In this document: in pieces, positions 9,159-17,798 of the stretch
Numbering within the stretch: position 1 is the stretch's first letter
Layout: every line of letters begins with the position of its first letter
NCBI GenBank assembly: GCA_964276095.1
Contig: CAXYDR010000003.1
Coordinates: forward strand, 806,001 to 870,000
Reading direction: 5' to 3'
From: GCA-2733415 sp964276095
GTDB lineage: Bacteria > Bacteroidota > Bacteroidia > Flavobacteriales > Flavobacteriaceae
DNA length: 64,000 bases
The notes under the pieces: generated by a model
Told to the model about the DNA's origin: nothing
What the model saw: the letters and a program-made list of their open reading frames with translations, nothing else
Databases searched by the model: none
Program-made: the position numbers and the translations under genes

Positions 9159-9662
9159 ATGAAATTAAAAATTTTCACATTACTTACGCTAGCATTATTT
9201 GTATTCTCAAGCTGTGGAGGCGATAAGAAGAAAGAAACAGAAACAACTACTTCTGCAAGAAAAGAAAGAGTTGCTAAAAAAACAGTTGAGAAAAAAGAAC
9301 CTGTAAAAGCTGTCGAGAAAATCAAATCAGACTTAAGCGATAAAGGGGTTGGTCCAATAAAAAGTGTAACATTAAGTGATCTAGATACAGCTTTAGCCGC
9401 AAAAGGTAAAGAAGTATTTAAAGCTAAATGTACGGCTTGTCACAAGAACAAGAAGAGATACATAGGACCCGCTATAAGTGGTGTTACAGAAAGAAGATCT
9501 CCAGAATGGATTATGAATATGATTCTAAATCCAGAAGGAATGATTAAAGAGAACCCAACAGCAATGGCTTTGCTTAAAGAATATAGCGCGCCAATGGCTA
9601 ATCAGAATTTAAATGAGGATGAGGCTCGTGCTATCTTAGAATTTTTTAGAACTTTAAACTAA
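9159..9662 (+). CDS. Class I c-type cytochrome lipoprotein, likely electron donor to NosZ
   Basis: A 167-residue lipoprotein (lipobox SSC, Cys19) with a long charged linker and a C-terminal monohaem domain. The haem-binding motif is CTACH (91-95) and the likely sixth ligand is Met146 in APMANQ. It lies only 7 bases before nosZ, so it is very likely co-transcribed. Clade II nos clusters commonly carry such cytochromes and they are thought to feed electrons to the CuA site of NosZ; the partner is inferred from position. Confidence 0.88.
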   Translation: MKLKIFTLLTLALFVFSSCGGDKKKETETTTSARKERVAKKTVEKKEPVKAVEKIKSDLSDKGVGPIKSVTLSDLDTALAAKGKEVFKAKCTACHKNKKRYIGPAISGVTERRSPEWIMNMILNPEGMIKENPTAMALLKEYSAPMANQNLNEDEARAILEFFRTLN

Positions 9663-9669
9663 CATTAAA

Positions 9670-11655
9670 ATGAAACTATTTATTAAATCGGTATTAACCA
9701 TAGCAGTTGCTTCTTTAGTAAGTTGTGGTGGACCATCAGAGAAAAAAGGAAGCACCAACAAAGGTGCCCTTGCAGGAAGTGCTGCAGAAAAAGTATATGT
9801 TGCTCCTGGAGAACATGATTCTCATTATGCATTTCTTTCAGGAGGTTTTAGTGGACAATTATCTGTTTACGGATTACCTTCAGGGCGTTTGTTTAGAGTT
9901 ATACCAGTATTCTCTCAGGATCCTGAAAAAGGGTATGGTTACAATGAAGAAACAAAACCAATGTTAATGACCTCTCATGGTTTTGTGCCTTGGGGAGATG
10001 CGCATCACCCAGATATTTCTCAAACAAGTGGAGAAGTAGATGGTAGATGGATTTTTATTAATGAAAACAATACTCCAAGAATTGCTCGTATCAGTTTAGA
10101 GACATTTGAAACTGAAGAAATTATTGAAATTCCTCATTCAGCAGGAAATCACTCATCTTCTTTTGTTACAGAAAACTCTGAATACGTTGTTGCAGGAACT
10201 CGTTTTGCGGTACCAATTCCACAGCGTGATATGCCAATTAGTGAATATAAAGGGAACTTTAAAAGTTCATTATCATTCTTGAAAATTGATCCTGAGCATG
10301 GAAACATGAATATTGCTTTCCAAGTAAGACTTCCTGGTTTTAATTTTGACTTATCACATCCTGGTAGAGGAAAATCTCACGGATGGTTTTTCTTCTCTAC
10401 CTATAACACAGAAGAAGCAAATACTTTAATGGAGGTGAACTCATCTCAAAATGATAAAGATTTTATTGCAGCAATTAACTGGAAGAAAATTGAAGAATAT
10501 GTTGCAAACGGTGGAGGAATAAAAGAACCTGCTAACTACGCCCATAACACATGGGATGACAACAAGCACACTGCAACTACAGTAATGAAAAAAGAAGTAT
10601 TGGTAGTAAATCCGGAAGATGTTCCTGGTGCTATATATTTCTTACCTACACCAAAATCCCCTCATGGATGTGATGTAGATCCTACTGGAGAATATATTAT
10701 TGGTAATGGTAAGTTAGCTGCTTCATTGACAGTACATTCATTTACAAAAATGCAGAAAGCTATTGAAGACAAAGCTTTTGATGGTGATAGTTATGGAATT
10801 CCAATATTAAACTTTGAAGCAATTAATTACGGAACTTTAGAGCAACCAGGTTTAGGACCATTACATACAGAATTTGATACTAGAGGAAACGGATATACAA
10901 CTTTCTTTATCTCTTCTGAGGTGGTGAAATGGAATATAAAAGATTTAAAAGTTATTGACAGACATCCAGTGTACTACTCTGTAGGTCACTTAATGATACC
11001 TGGAGGAAACTCTAAAACTCCAGATGACAAGTATTTAGTTGCATTAAATAAAATTACAAAAGACCGTTATTTACCAACTGGACCTGAGGTTTGTCAATCA
11101 GCTCAATTATTTGATATATCTGGAGATAAAATGGAATTGTTATTGGATTTCCCAACAATTGGAGAACCTCACTACGCAGCAGGTATTGCAGCTGAAAAAA
11201 TAGCAAGCAAGTCTCAGAAAATATTTAGATTAGAAGAGAATACTCATCCATATGCTGTTAAAACCGAAGCAGAAACTAAGGTTGTTAGAGAAGGAAATGA
11301 AGTTCACATATACATGTCTATGATACGTTCTCACTTTTCTCCTGATAATATTGAAGGTGTAAGAGTTGGTGACAAAGTTTATTTCCACGTTACAAACTTA
11401 GAACAAGATTATGATGTACCGCATGGTATTGCAATGATTGGAGCAAATACTTCGGAATTATTAATTATGCCTGGTAGAACTGAAACATTTATTTGGGAAC
11501 CTAAGCAAGTTGGTGTTTGGCCATTTTACTGTACGGATTTCTGTTCTGCATTGCATCAAGAAATGCAAGGGTATGTTCGTGTATCAGCTAAGGGAGCGAA
11601 TACCCCTTTGAAATATACTATAGATGATGAAGTTCCTGGTGAAGATGGATTTTAG
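9670..11655 (+). CDS. nosZ: Nitrous oxide reductase, clade II (Sec/lipoprotein type)
   Basis: The 661-residue copper enzyme reduces N2O to N2 as the last step of denitrification. The N-terminus is a Sec lipoprotein signal (ASLVSC), not a twin-arginine signal, which marks clade II NosZ. The seven-bladed propeller holds histidines for CuZ: DAHHPD (His112, His113), GNHSSSF, SPHGCDVDP, GPLHTEF, SVGHLM and GEPHYAAG. The C-terminal cupredoxin domain has the CuA ligands in HGIAMIG and CTDFCSALHQEM (Cys621, Cys625, His629, Met632). Full length with no missing ligand, so it should be functional. Followed by a terminator before the accessory genes. Confidence 0.97.
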   Translation: MKLFIKSVLTIAVASLVSCGGPSEKKGSTNKGALAGSAAEKVYVAPGEHDSHYAFLSGGFSGQLSVYGLPSGRLFRVIPVFSQDPEKGYGYNEETKPMLMTSHGFVPWGDAHHPDISQTSGEVDGRWIFINENNTPRIARISLETFETEEIIEIPHSAGNHSSSFVTENSEYVVAGTRFAVPIPQRDMPISEYKGNFKSSLSFLKIDPEHGNMNIAFQVRLPGFNFDLSHPGRGKSHGWFFFSTYNTEEANTLMEVNSSQNDKDFIAAINWKKIEEYVANGGGIKEPANYAHNTWDDNKHTATTVMKKEVLVVNPEDVPGAIYFLPTPKSPHGCDVDPTGEYIIGNGKLAASLTVHSFTKMQKAIEDKAFDGDSYGIPILNFEAINYGTLEQPGLGPLHTEFDTRGNGYTTFFISSEVVKWNIKDLKVIDRHPVYYSVGHLMIPGGNSKTPDDKYLVALNKITKDRYLPTGPEVCQSAQLFDISGDKMELLLDFPTIGEPHYAAGIAAEKIASKSQKIFRLEENTHPYAVKTEAETKVVREGNEVHIYMSMIRSHFSPDNIEGVRVGDKVYFHVTNLEQDYDVPHGIAMIGANTSELLIMPGRTETFIWEPKQVGVWPFYCTDFCSALHQEMQGYVRVSAKGANTPLKYTIDDEVPGEDGF

Positions 11656-11676
11656 AATAAAAAACAATTAAATACT

Positions 11677-11711
11677 AAAACGGGCAGCTAATAATTCTGC
11701 CCGTTTTTTTT
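11677..11711 (+). terminator. Terminator after nosZ
   Basis: Arms AAAACGGGCAG and CTGCCCGTTTT with a 9-base loop and a T run. It separates nosZ from the accessory genes, which have their own promoter region. Confidence 0.88.
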
Positions 11712-11743
11712 ATTTCAAATTTCTTTAAAAAAACTCTTTCCAA

Positions 11744-11759
11744 AGTGATAAAAGTCACA
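11744..11759 (+). promoter_or_regulatory. CRP/FNR-family binding site candidate before the nos accessory operon
   Basis: AGTGA-TAAAAG-TCACA is a near-perfect dyad of the CRP-superfamily form GTGA-N6-TCAC. Its centre (11751.5) lies about 30 bases before the TAAATTTA -7 element at 11781-11788, so close to -41.5 of the predicted start, the class II activator position. Confidence 0.6.
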
Positions 11760-11780
11760 TTATTACGCCTTGTTAATTCG

Positions 11781-11788
11781 TAAATTTA
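11781..11788 (+). promoter_or_regulatory. -7 element of the nos accessory operon
   Basis: TAAATTTA matches TAnnTTTG except the last base. No TTG occurs at the proper distance; the dyad at 11744-11759 takes that place. Confidence 0.45.
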
Positions 11789-11814
11789 CATCATAATATA
11801 TACACTCAATTACT

Positions 11815-12405
11815 ATGAAAAAGTCTAACATTTTAATGATAATTGGATCATTTCTTTTACTTGGTTTATTTGCTTTTCCATTATGGAATATCACCTTAGA
11901 AGCACCACAATACCCAATACCTTTAGGAATGGATATTCATATTAATAAATTTGTTGGAGCAAATGACGAGTTTGATATTAAAAACATCAACCTAATGAAT
12001 CATTATGTTGGTATGAAATATATACCAGAGGAAATCCCTGAATTTAAAATGTTTCCAATTGTAATTGGATTTATGGCTTTGTTAGGAATTGTAATAGGGT
12101 TTATAGGAAGGTATAAATTATTTTTAGTATGGCTTATTTTAATGACCATCTTAGGAGTTGCCGGGATGTATGATTTTTATTTATGGGAACATGATTATGG
12201 ACATGATTTAGACCCTAATGCTATAATGAAATTTACAAATCCAGATGGTTCAGTTATGGGATTCCAACCACCATTATGGGGTTCTAAAAAAATCTTGAAT
12301 TTTATAGCGCATTCATACCCAAGAGCTGGTGCCGTATTTATGTTTACAGGAATGTTTTTAACCTTTATTGCTTTCTTCGTAGGGAGAAAAGAAGTTAGAA
12401 AATAA
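11815..12405 (+). CDS. Nos-cluster integral membrane protein of unknown function
   Basis: A 196-residue protein with four likely membrane segments (about residues 7-25, 80-97, 103-120 and 168-190) and a long first extracytoplasmic part between the first two. A second periplasmic loop holds FYLWEHDYGHDLDPN, with histidines and acids that might bind copper. Proteins of this kind sit between nosZ and nosL/nosD in Bacteroidota nos clusters (sometimes called NosB-like), but no function is established. First gene of the accessory operon. Confidence 0.6.
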   Translation: MKKSNILMIIGSFLLLGLFAFPLWNITLEAPQYPIPLGMDIHINKFVGANDEFDIKNINLMNHYVGMKYIPEEIPEFKMFPIVIGFMALLGIVIGFIGRYKLFLVWLILMTILGVAGMYDFYLWEHDYGHDLDPNAIMKFTNPDGSVMGFQPPLWGSKKILNFIAHSYPRAGAVFMFTGMFLTFIAFFVGRKEVRK

Positions 12406-12452
12406 AACATTTTAATTAGTTACTTTGTTTATTTTTACTAAAACTCAATACA

Positions 12453-12890
12453 ATGAAAACATCAATTTATTTCTTTTCTGTTCTATTACTTATACTAACA
12501 TCATGTAGTGTTGAACCTAAAAATATTGATTACGGTAAAGATCATTGTCATTTTTGTAACATGACTGTAGTAGATCAAACACATGCTTCAGAGTATGTTA
12601 CTAAAAAAGGGAAAGTTTATGTTTTTGATGCAATTGAATGTATGGTAAACGAATTAGTCGAACTAAAAAATGAAGGTGCTACTGCTTTTGTTTTAGTAGC
12701 AGATTATCAAGCACCAGGACAGTTAATTGACGTAAATACTGCTGCTTTTTTAATTAGTAAAGAAATTAAAAGTCCAATGGGAGCAAATCTTTCAGCATTT
12801 AGTTCTGCAGAAAAAGCATCTGAAGTACTAAAAGAACATGGTGGTAAAATCTATACATGGGAACAGTTAAAAACTAAATTTTCAAAGTAA
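12453..12890 (+). CDS. nosL: NosL copper chaperone lipoprotein
   Basis: A 145-residue lipoprotein (lipobox LTSC, Cys18). The Cu(I)-binding motif CHFCNM lies at residues 32-37 and is followed by the NosL-type block GKVYVFDAIECMV. NosL delivers copper for the CuZ cluster of NosZ at the outer face of the inner membrane. The nosD start codon follows one base after its stop, so the two are translationally coupled. Confidence 0.92.
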   Translation: MKTSIYFFSVLLLILTSCSVEPKNIDYGKDHCHFCNMTVVDQTHASEYVTKKGKVYVFDAIECMVNELVELKNEGATAFVLVADYQAPGQLIDVNTAAFLISKEIKSPMGANLSAFSSAEKASEVLKEHGGKIYTWEQLKTKFSK

Positions 12891-12891
12891 T

Positions 12892-14130
12892 ATGCGTTTT
12901 GTATTATATATAGTTATTCTCATAAGTTTTTATACAAATGCCTCTACAATTGATGTATGCAGCTCTTGTGAAGTAAAATCAATTAAGGAAGCTGTTTTTT
13001 TAGCAAAAAGTGGGGATACTATACTTGTAAAAAAAGGAATCTATAAAGAATCTTCAATTATTTTAATCAACAAAGAACTTCATTTAATAGGCGAAGGAAA
13101 TCCTATAGTTGATGGGGATCATAAAGAAACTATTTTTAAAATACACTCAGATAATTTTTCAATTGAAGGGTTTACAATTATTAATGTAGGTCAAAGTTAC
13201 ACAAAAGATTATGCAGCAATATTAGTTTCTAGAAGCAAGTATTTTACTATTAAAAACAACACCCTTAAGGATGTGTTTTTCGGAATATTAATTGAAAAAT
13301 CACATTACGGAATTGTTGAGAACAACATTGTTAATAGTGATGCTGTTACGGAAGCAAATTCTGGAAATGGAATACATCTTTGGCATAGTTCACATATGAA
13401 GATAAACAACAACAAGGTGAGTGGCTTGAGAGATGGTATTTATTTTGAATTTGTTAAAAACAGTACTGTAACTAATAATGTAAGCAAAGAAAATGTACGC
13501 TATGGCTTGCATTTTATGTTCTCTAATCATAATGAATATCACCATAATGATTTTAATAATAATGGTGCCGGAGTTGCAGTAATGTTTTCAAAATATATCA
13601 GAATGCATCACAATACATTTCGCTATAATTGGGGTACTGCCTCTTACGGATTACTGCTTAAAGAAATTTATGACGCTCAAATTGAAAATAATTATTTTGA
13701 ACAAAATACCATAGGAATTAATGTTGATGGCTGTACAAGAATTGATTACACAAACAATCATTTTGTCAGAAATGGTTGGGCTGTAAAATTTAATGGAGGA
13801 TGTTATAAAAATATTTTTGAATATAATAACTTCATGCATAATGCCTTTGATTTATCCTACAACAGTAAGCTAAACAACAATAGATTTGAAGCGAATTACT
13901 GGAGTGAGTATACTGGGTATGACCTTGATAAAGATGGAATAGGAGATGTCCCTCACAGGCCAGTAAAACTATTTTCATACATAGTTAGTAAAACCCCAGA
14001 ATCACTGGTGTTGTTACGAAGCTTATTTGTTGATGTTATTAATTTTTCTGAAAAAGTATCCCCCGTTTTTACCCCAGATAATTTGGTAGACACTAAACCT
14101 ATAATGAAAAAAATAGATGATAGAAATTAA
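12892..14130 (+). CDS. nosD: NosD periplasmic copper-cluster maturation protein
   Basis: A 412-residue exported protein: signal peptide to about residue 17, then a right-handed parallel beta-helix made of many Asn-rich repeats (IKNNTLKDV, IVENNIVNSD, INNNKVSGL, VTNNVSKEN). NosD works with the NosFY ABC complex in assembly of the CuZ site. The final Asp-rich segment YDLDKDGIGDVPHRP is typical of the family. Its 3' end overlaps nosF by 14 bases. Confidence 0.93.
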   Translation: MRFVLYIVILISFYTNASTIDVCSSCEVKSIKEAVFLAKSGDTILVKKGIYKESSIILINKELHLIGEGNPIVDGDHKETIFKIHSDNFSIEGFTIINVGQSYTKDYAAILVSRSKYFTIKNNTLKDVFFGILIEKSHYGIVENNIVNSDAVTEANSGNGIHLWHSSHMKINNNKVSGLRDGIYFEFVKNSTVTNNVSKENVRYGLHFMFSNHNEYHHNDFNNNGAGVAVMFSKYIRMHHNTFRYNWGTASYGLLLKEIYDAQIENNYFEQNTIGINVDGCTRIDYTNNHFVRNGWAVKFNGGCYKNIFEYNNFMHNAFDLSYNSKLNNNRFEANYWSEYTGYDLDKDGIGDVPHRPVKLFSYIVSKTPESLVLLRSLFVDVINFSEKVSPVFTPDNLVDTKPIMKKIDDRN

Positions 14131-14824
14131 AGATTTACATAAAAAATTTGGCAAGCTAACCGTTTTAGATGGGTTAGATTTGGAAATAACTAAAGGTGGA
14201 GTTTTTGCTATTCTTGGGCCAAATGGATCAGGAAAAACCACTTTGATAAAGTGTTTATTAGGAATGGTAGTTCCTAACAAAGGATTTATTTCATATAACA
14301 GTGAAAGTGTTTTAAAAAAATGGGAATACAGAAACAATCTTAATTACTTGCCACAGATAGCTAACTTTCCAGCAAACTTGTCTGTCATTGAGCTGATTAA
14401 AATGGTTAAGAATTTACGTCCTAAAACCTCAAACGAACAAGAGTTGATAGACCTATTTGGCTTGAACTCTTTTCTAAATAAAAAATTAGGAAACCTATCT
14501 GGTGGAACTAAACAAAAAGTAAATTTGGTACTTACTTTTATGTTTGACAGCGAGTTAATAATCCTTGATGAGCCAACAACTGGTTTAGATCCTATAGCAC
14601 TTATTCATTTAAAAGAATTAATTGAAAAAGAAAAAGCCAAAGGAAAAACTATTCTTATCACAACACACATTATGAGTTTTGTAGATGAAATGGCAGATGA
14701 AATTGTCTTTTTGTTAGACGGAAAAATTTATTTTAAAGGCAGTATAGAAGCATTAAAAACACAGACTAATAATACGAACCTAGAACACGCCATTGCACAC
14801 TTAATTTCTAAACAATATGCTTAA
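14117..14824 (+). CDS. nosF: NosF ABC-transporter ATPase
   Basis: A 235-residue ATPase with Walker A GPNGSGKTT (34-42), Q-loop near LPQ (78-80), signature LSGG (127-130) and Walker B ending LIILDEPT (Asp151-Glu152). It powers NosY/NosD, probably moving copper or a sulfur species for NosZ maturation. The start lies inside the end of nosD, and the end overlaps nosY by 8 bases. Confidence 0.93.
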   Translation: MIEIKDLHKKFGKLTVLDGLDLEITKGGVFAILGPNGSGKTTLIKCLLGMVVPNKGFISYNSESVLKKWEYRNNLNYLPQIANFPANLSVIELIKMVKNLRPKTSNEQELIDLFGLNSFLNKKLGNLSGGTKQKVNLVLTFMFDSELIILDEPTTGLDPIALIHLKELIEKEKAKGKTILITTHIMSFVDEMADEIVFLLDGKIYFKGSIEALKTQTNNTNLEHAIAHLISKQYA

Positions 14825-15599
14825 GATATTAAAATATAGTTTTTTTGATTTAATGAGAAGTAGGTGGAGTTATGTATACTTTATGTTCTACTTAATTTTA
14901 GGATTTTTATTATTATTCCTAAACAATGACATTGATAAAGCCATTATAACACTAATGAACATTATTATTGTGCTTACCCCTTTAATTGCAACTATTTTTG
15001 GAGTAATGTATTACTATAATTCCAGGGAGTTTACCGAATTATTATTGGCACAACCTATAAAAAGAAGCACTATATTTATGGGGCAATACTTAGGTATTGC
15101 AATTTCATTAACACTAAGTTTAGCTTTAGGATTAGGAATCCCTTTTTTATTATACGGCCTTTCAGTATCAGCCGCTATTTTTGACTTTACACTTTTGCTT
15201 ATTGTAGGAGCTTTTTTAAATTTCATTTTTGTTGCTCTGGCCTATAACATTGCCTTATCAACAGAAAATAAAATAAAAGGATTTGGTTACGCAATACTTA
15301 TGTGGTTGTTTTTGGCAGTAATCTATGATGGAGCATTTTTAGTATCATTAATGTACTTTAACGATTATCCTTTAGATAATTTCTCCTTAGCTGCAACCAT
15401 GTTTAACCCTATTGATTTGTCAAGAATTTTAATTTTGTTAAAACTAGATATCTCTGCATTATTAGGATATACTGGGGCAGTTTTTCAACAGTTTTTTGGA
15501 ACAAGTATGGGGATAATATCTTCATTAGGCGTCTTATCACTTTGGGTAATACTTCCTGTATTAATTATCGTGAGAAAGTCAAATAAAAAAGATTTTTAA
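14817..15599 (+). CDS. nosY: NosY ABC-transporter permease
   Basis: A 260-residue inner-membrane protein with six hydrophobic segments and the conserved early block FFDLMRSRWSY and YYNSREFTELLLAQP found in NosY/ABC-2 permeases. It pairs with NosF; overlap of 8 bases with nosF supports stoichiometric expression. Last gene of the operon, followed by a terminator. Confidence 0.9.
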   Translation: MLKILKYSFFDLMRSRWSYVYFMFYLILGFLLLFLNNDIDKAIITLMNIIIVLTPLIATIFGVMYYYNSREFTELLLAQPIKRSTIFMGQYLGIAISLTLSLALGLGIPFLLYGLSVSAAIFDFTLLLIVGAFLNFIFVALAYNIALSTENKIKGFGYAILMWLFLAVIYDGAFLVSLMYFNDYPLDNFSLAATMFNPIDLSRILILLKLDISALLGYTGAVFQQFFGTSMGIISSLGVLSLWVILPVLIIVRKSNKKDF

Positions 15600-15617
15600 G
15601 AAATTTTTACATAAAAC

Positions 15618-15657
15618 AATCTTCAAGTGGTTTTAATGCTATTTGAAGATTCTTTTT
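15618..15657 (+). terminator. Terminator after nosY
   Basis: Arms AATCTTCAA and TTGAAGATT with a 16-base loop, then CTTTTTT. It lies between nosY and the convergent small gene. Confidence 0.7.
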
Positions 15658-16013
15658 TAAGAAGAGTACTTTTTCCTAAACCACACTTTTTTCCATTCTC
15701 TTTTTAAAATTAAAAAAGTAATAGAAGCTATATATATTTCTTGGTTTTCTTTAGGTAAACCTACAACATTATCTTCTGATAAATCAATTCTATATAACAG
15801 GTTTAAAAAAGAATCAAACTTATTATTTACTAATTCAGCTACAATTACAGCTAGTTTTTGTTTTAACAATTCTGGTGTACAATCCTCATCAATTACGTAC
15901 TCCAAATTAGCTAACATAAAATCTTTATTCAATTGACGAATTAATGCTACATATAATTCTTGATCAATAGCATTAACTAGCAGCTCACTTATTTGTATGT
16001 TTTGAATACTCAA
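15657..16013 (-). CDS. Conserved flavobacterial hypothetical protein, TTG start
   Basis: A 118-residue soluble, helical, Leu/Asp/Glu-rich protein with no recognised domain; the end is basic (KREWKKVWFRKKYSS). The only start that keeps the N-terminal part is TTG at 16013, two bases after the stop of the polyprenyl synthase gene, so translation is probably coupled. The next ATG would remove about 32 residues. Function unknown; position suggests only shared expression with the isoprenoid gene. Confidence 0.6.
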   Translation of the reverse strand: MSIQNIQISELLVNAIDQELYVALIRQLNKDFMLANLEYVIDEDCTPELLKQKLAVIVAELVNNKFDSFLNLLYRIDLSEDNVVGLPKENQEIYIASITFLILKREWKKVWFRKKYSS

Positions 16014-16015
16014 GC

Positions 16016-16993
16016 TTAAATTGTTCTATACATTAAACTTTCACCAAAGTCTTTTAGTACTTGTTTTTTGTCATCTGATACAGAAATTGAATCTAAAACC
16101 TGTAAAGCTTGTTCTGTATAATTTTTAATTGCTTTTTTTGTTAATTCAGAAGCACCACTTCTATCAAAAACTTCTTTTGCAAATACAATTTTAGCAGTAT
16201 TATCAACACCATTTTTATTAGCGAACATCGCTACTAATTTCTCTTTATCATTAGTGTTACCGTTTTCTATTGCCTTAAGATACAAGAACGTTTTTTTGTT
16301 TTCAATAATATCTCCCCCAACTTGCTTTCCGAACGTTTCAGGATCACCAAAAGCATCTAAATAATCATCTTGCAACTGAAAAGCGACACCTAATAACCTA
16401 CCAAAGTCATAAATTTTTTGAGTATCATCTTCTGATGCATTTGCAACCAACGCTCCCATTTTCATAGCAGCACCAACTAATACAGCTGTTTTATATTCAA
16501 TCATTTTTAAATATTCGGCTTCAGTTACATCATTTCGTACTTCAAAATCAACATCATATTGCTGTCCTTCACAAACCTCTAAAGCAGTTTTACTAAATAT
16601 CTGAGCTAAACCTCTAAACGTATTGTTTTCATAACTTTCAAAAAGCTGATACGCTTGAATCAACATTGCATCACCAGAAAGTATTCCTGTATTTAAATTC
16701 CATTTTTCATGTACCGTCTCCTCACCTCTTCTTAATGGTGCATCATCCATTATATCATCATGTACCAAAGAAAAGTTATGAAAAACCTCAACAGCCAAAG
16801 CAGCATTTAATGCCACTTTATGATCTGCACCAAAAATTTCAGCAGTCATTAATGTTAAAACAGGTCGCAAGCGCTTCCCTCCTAACTTTAGGATATACGT
16901 AATTGGCTCGTATAAACTCGCTGGGTCTTTAATTTGAATTTTCTCTTGCAAATAAGAAGTGAAAACATCTCTATAAGAATCGATTGATAACAT
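16016..16993 (-). CDS. Polyprenyl (probably geranylgeranyl-type) diphosphate synthase
   Basis: The 325-residue trans-prenyltransferase condenses isopentenyl diphosphate onto allylic diphosphates. First aspartate-rich motif DDIMD at residues 79-83 with downstream RRG, second DDYLD at 209-213, and GGKRLRP at 38-44 for substrate binding. The first motif has no two-residue insertion and a Phe five residues before it, a pattern seen in geranylgeranyl diphosphate synthases. Length alone also fits longer-chain (quinone side chain) synthases, so product length is uncertain. Divergent from the TetR gene. Confidence 0.85.
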   Translation of the reverse strand: MLSIDSYRDVFTSYLQEKIQIKDPASLYEPITYILKLGGKRLRPVLTLMTAEIFGADHKVALNAALAVEVFHNFSLVHDDIMDDAPLRRGEETVHEKWNLNTGILSGDAMLIQAYQLFESYENNTFRGLAQIFSKTALEVCEGQQYDVDFEVRNDVTEAEYLKMIEYKTAVLVGAAMKMGALVANASEDDTQKIYDFGRLLGVAFQLQDDYLDAFGDPETFGKQVGGDIIENKKTFLYLKAIENGNTNDKEKLVAMFANKNGVDNTAKIVFAKEVFDRSGASELTKKAIKNYTEQALQVLDSISVSDDKKQVLKDFGESLMYRTI

Positions 16994-17010
16994 TAAGTCA
17001 GAATTTTAAG

Positions 17011-17018
17011 CAAAAATA
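17011..17018 (-). promoter_or_regulatory. -7 element of the polyprenyl synthase promoter
   Basis: On the minus strand it reads TATTTTTG (TAnnTTTG), 18 bases before the ATG at 16993. The -33 element is not clear. Confidence 0.4.
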
Positions 17019-17113
17019 CATTAATAAGCCTAATCTTAAAACAATAACATCTGTAAAAAAAAGAGGCTTTATTATAATTAGACATGAAACTTCCTAAATG
17101 TTAAAGTTTACTA

Positions 17114-17146
17114 AAACTTTGGAAACTTTAAGTGTTTCTAAAGTTT
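17114..17146 (+). promoter_or_regulatory. Operator candidate for the TetR regulator
   Basis: An inverted repeat with 13-base arms, AAACTTTGGAAAC and GTTTCTAAAGTTT, matches at 12 of 13 positions with a 7-base spacer. It ends 7 bases before the TATCTTTG element at 17154, covering the -33 region, so a bound dimer would block the promoter of the tetR-efflux operon. Confidence 0.65.
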
Positions 17147-17153
17147 CTTGATT

Positions 17154-17161
17154 TATCTTTG
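17154..17161 (+). promoter_or_regulatory. -7 element of the tetR-efflux operon
   Basis: TATCTTTG is an exact TAnnTTTG match, 20 bases before the tetR ATG at 17182. Confidence 0.6.
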
Positions 17162-17181
17162 CGCTTGAATTAATACATTGT

Positions 17182-17796
17182 ATGAGAGATAAAATATTAG
17201 ATACCGCAGGAAACATGTTCTTAAACTACGGTTTTAAGAGTGTTACAATGGACGATATAGCGAATGAAATTGGAATTTCTAAGAAAACTATTTATAAGTA
17301 CTTTCAAAATAAGGTAGAGTTAGTTGATGCAAGTACAGATGTTGTACAAAAGACGATCGATACAGCTATCAATGAAATAATTGTATTAGAATTAAATGCA
17401 ATTGAGGAAAATTTCGCGATAAAGAAAGTTTTTCAAAATATGTTTAAGAAAGCTAAAACATCCCCAATGTTTCAGTTAAAAAAATACTACCCAGAAACAT
17501 TTTCTAAATTAATGGAACATGAAATTTGTTCATTTAGTGAATGTGTAATGAGTAATCTAGAAAAAGGAATTAATGAAAAACTATATAGAGATAATATTGA
17601 CAAGGAGACAACTATGAAGTTTTATTTTCTGTTAATTTTTGGGTCTCATGAAAATGAAACTTTTAGTAAAAAAATGGATGATATAATTAAAACAGAAATG
17701 CAAATATTAGAATACCATACTAGAGCAATCGCTACAATGTATGGTATTAGCATATTAGAACAAGAATTAATTAACTACAAGAATAAATTATCATAG
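17182..17796 (+). CDS. TetR/AcrR-family regulator of the efflux operon
   Basis: A 204-residue regulator. The N-terminal helix-turn-helix (about residues 20-50) reads TMDDIANEIGISKKTIYKYF, the usual TetR signature; the C-terminal helical ligand domain is unassigned. It is the first gene of a four-gene operon (gaps of 2, 11 and 2 bases) encoding a tripartite pump, and an inverted repeat overlies its own promoter, so it probably represses the whole operon until a substrate is bound. Confidence 0.88.
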   Translation: MRDKILDTAGNMFLNYGFKSVTMDDIANEIGISKKTIYKYFQNKVELVDASTDVVQKTIDTAINEIIVLELNAIEENFAIKKVFQNMFKKAKTSPMFQLKKYYPETFSKLMEHEICSFSECVMSNLEKGINEKLYRDNIDKETTMKFYFLLIFGSHENETFSKKMDDIIKTEMQILEYHTRAIATMYGISILEQELINYKNKLS

Positions 17797-17798
17797 CC

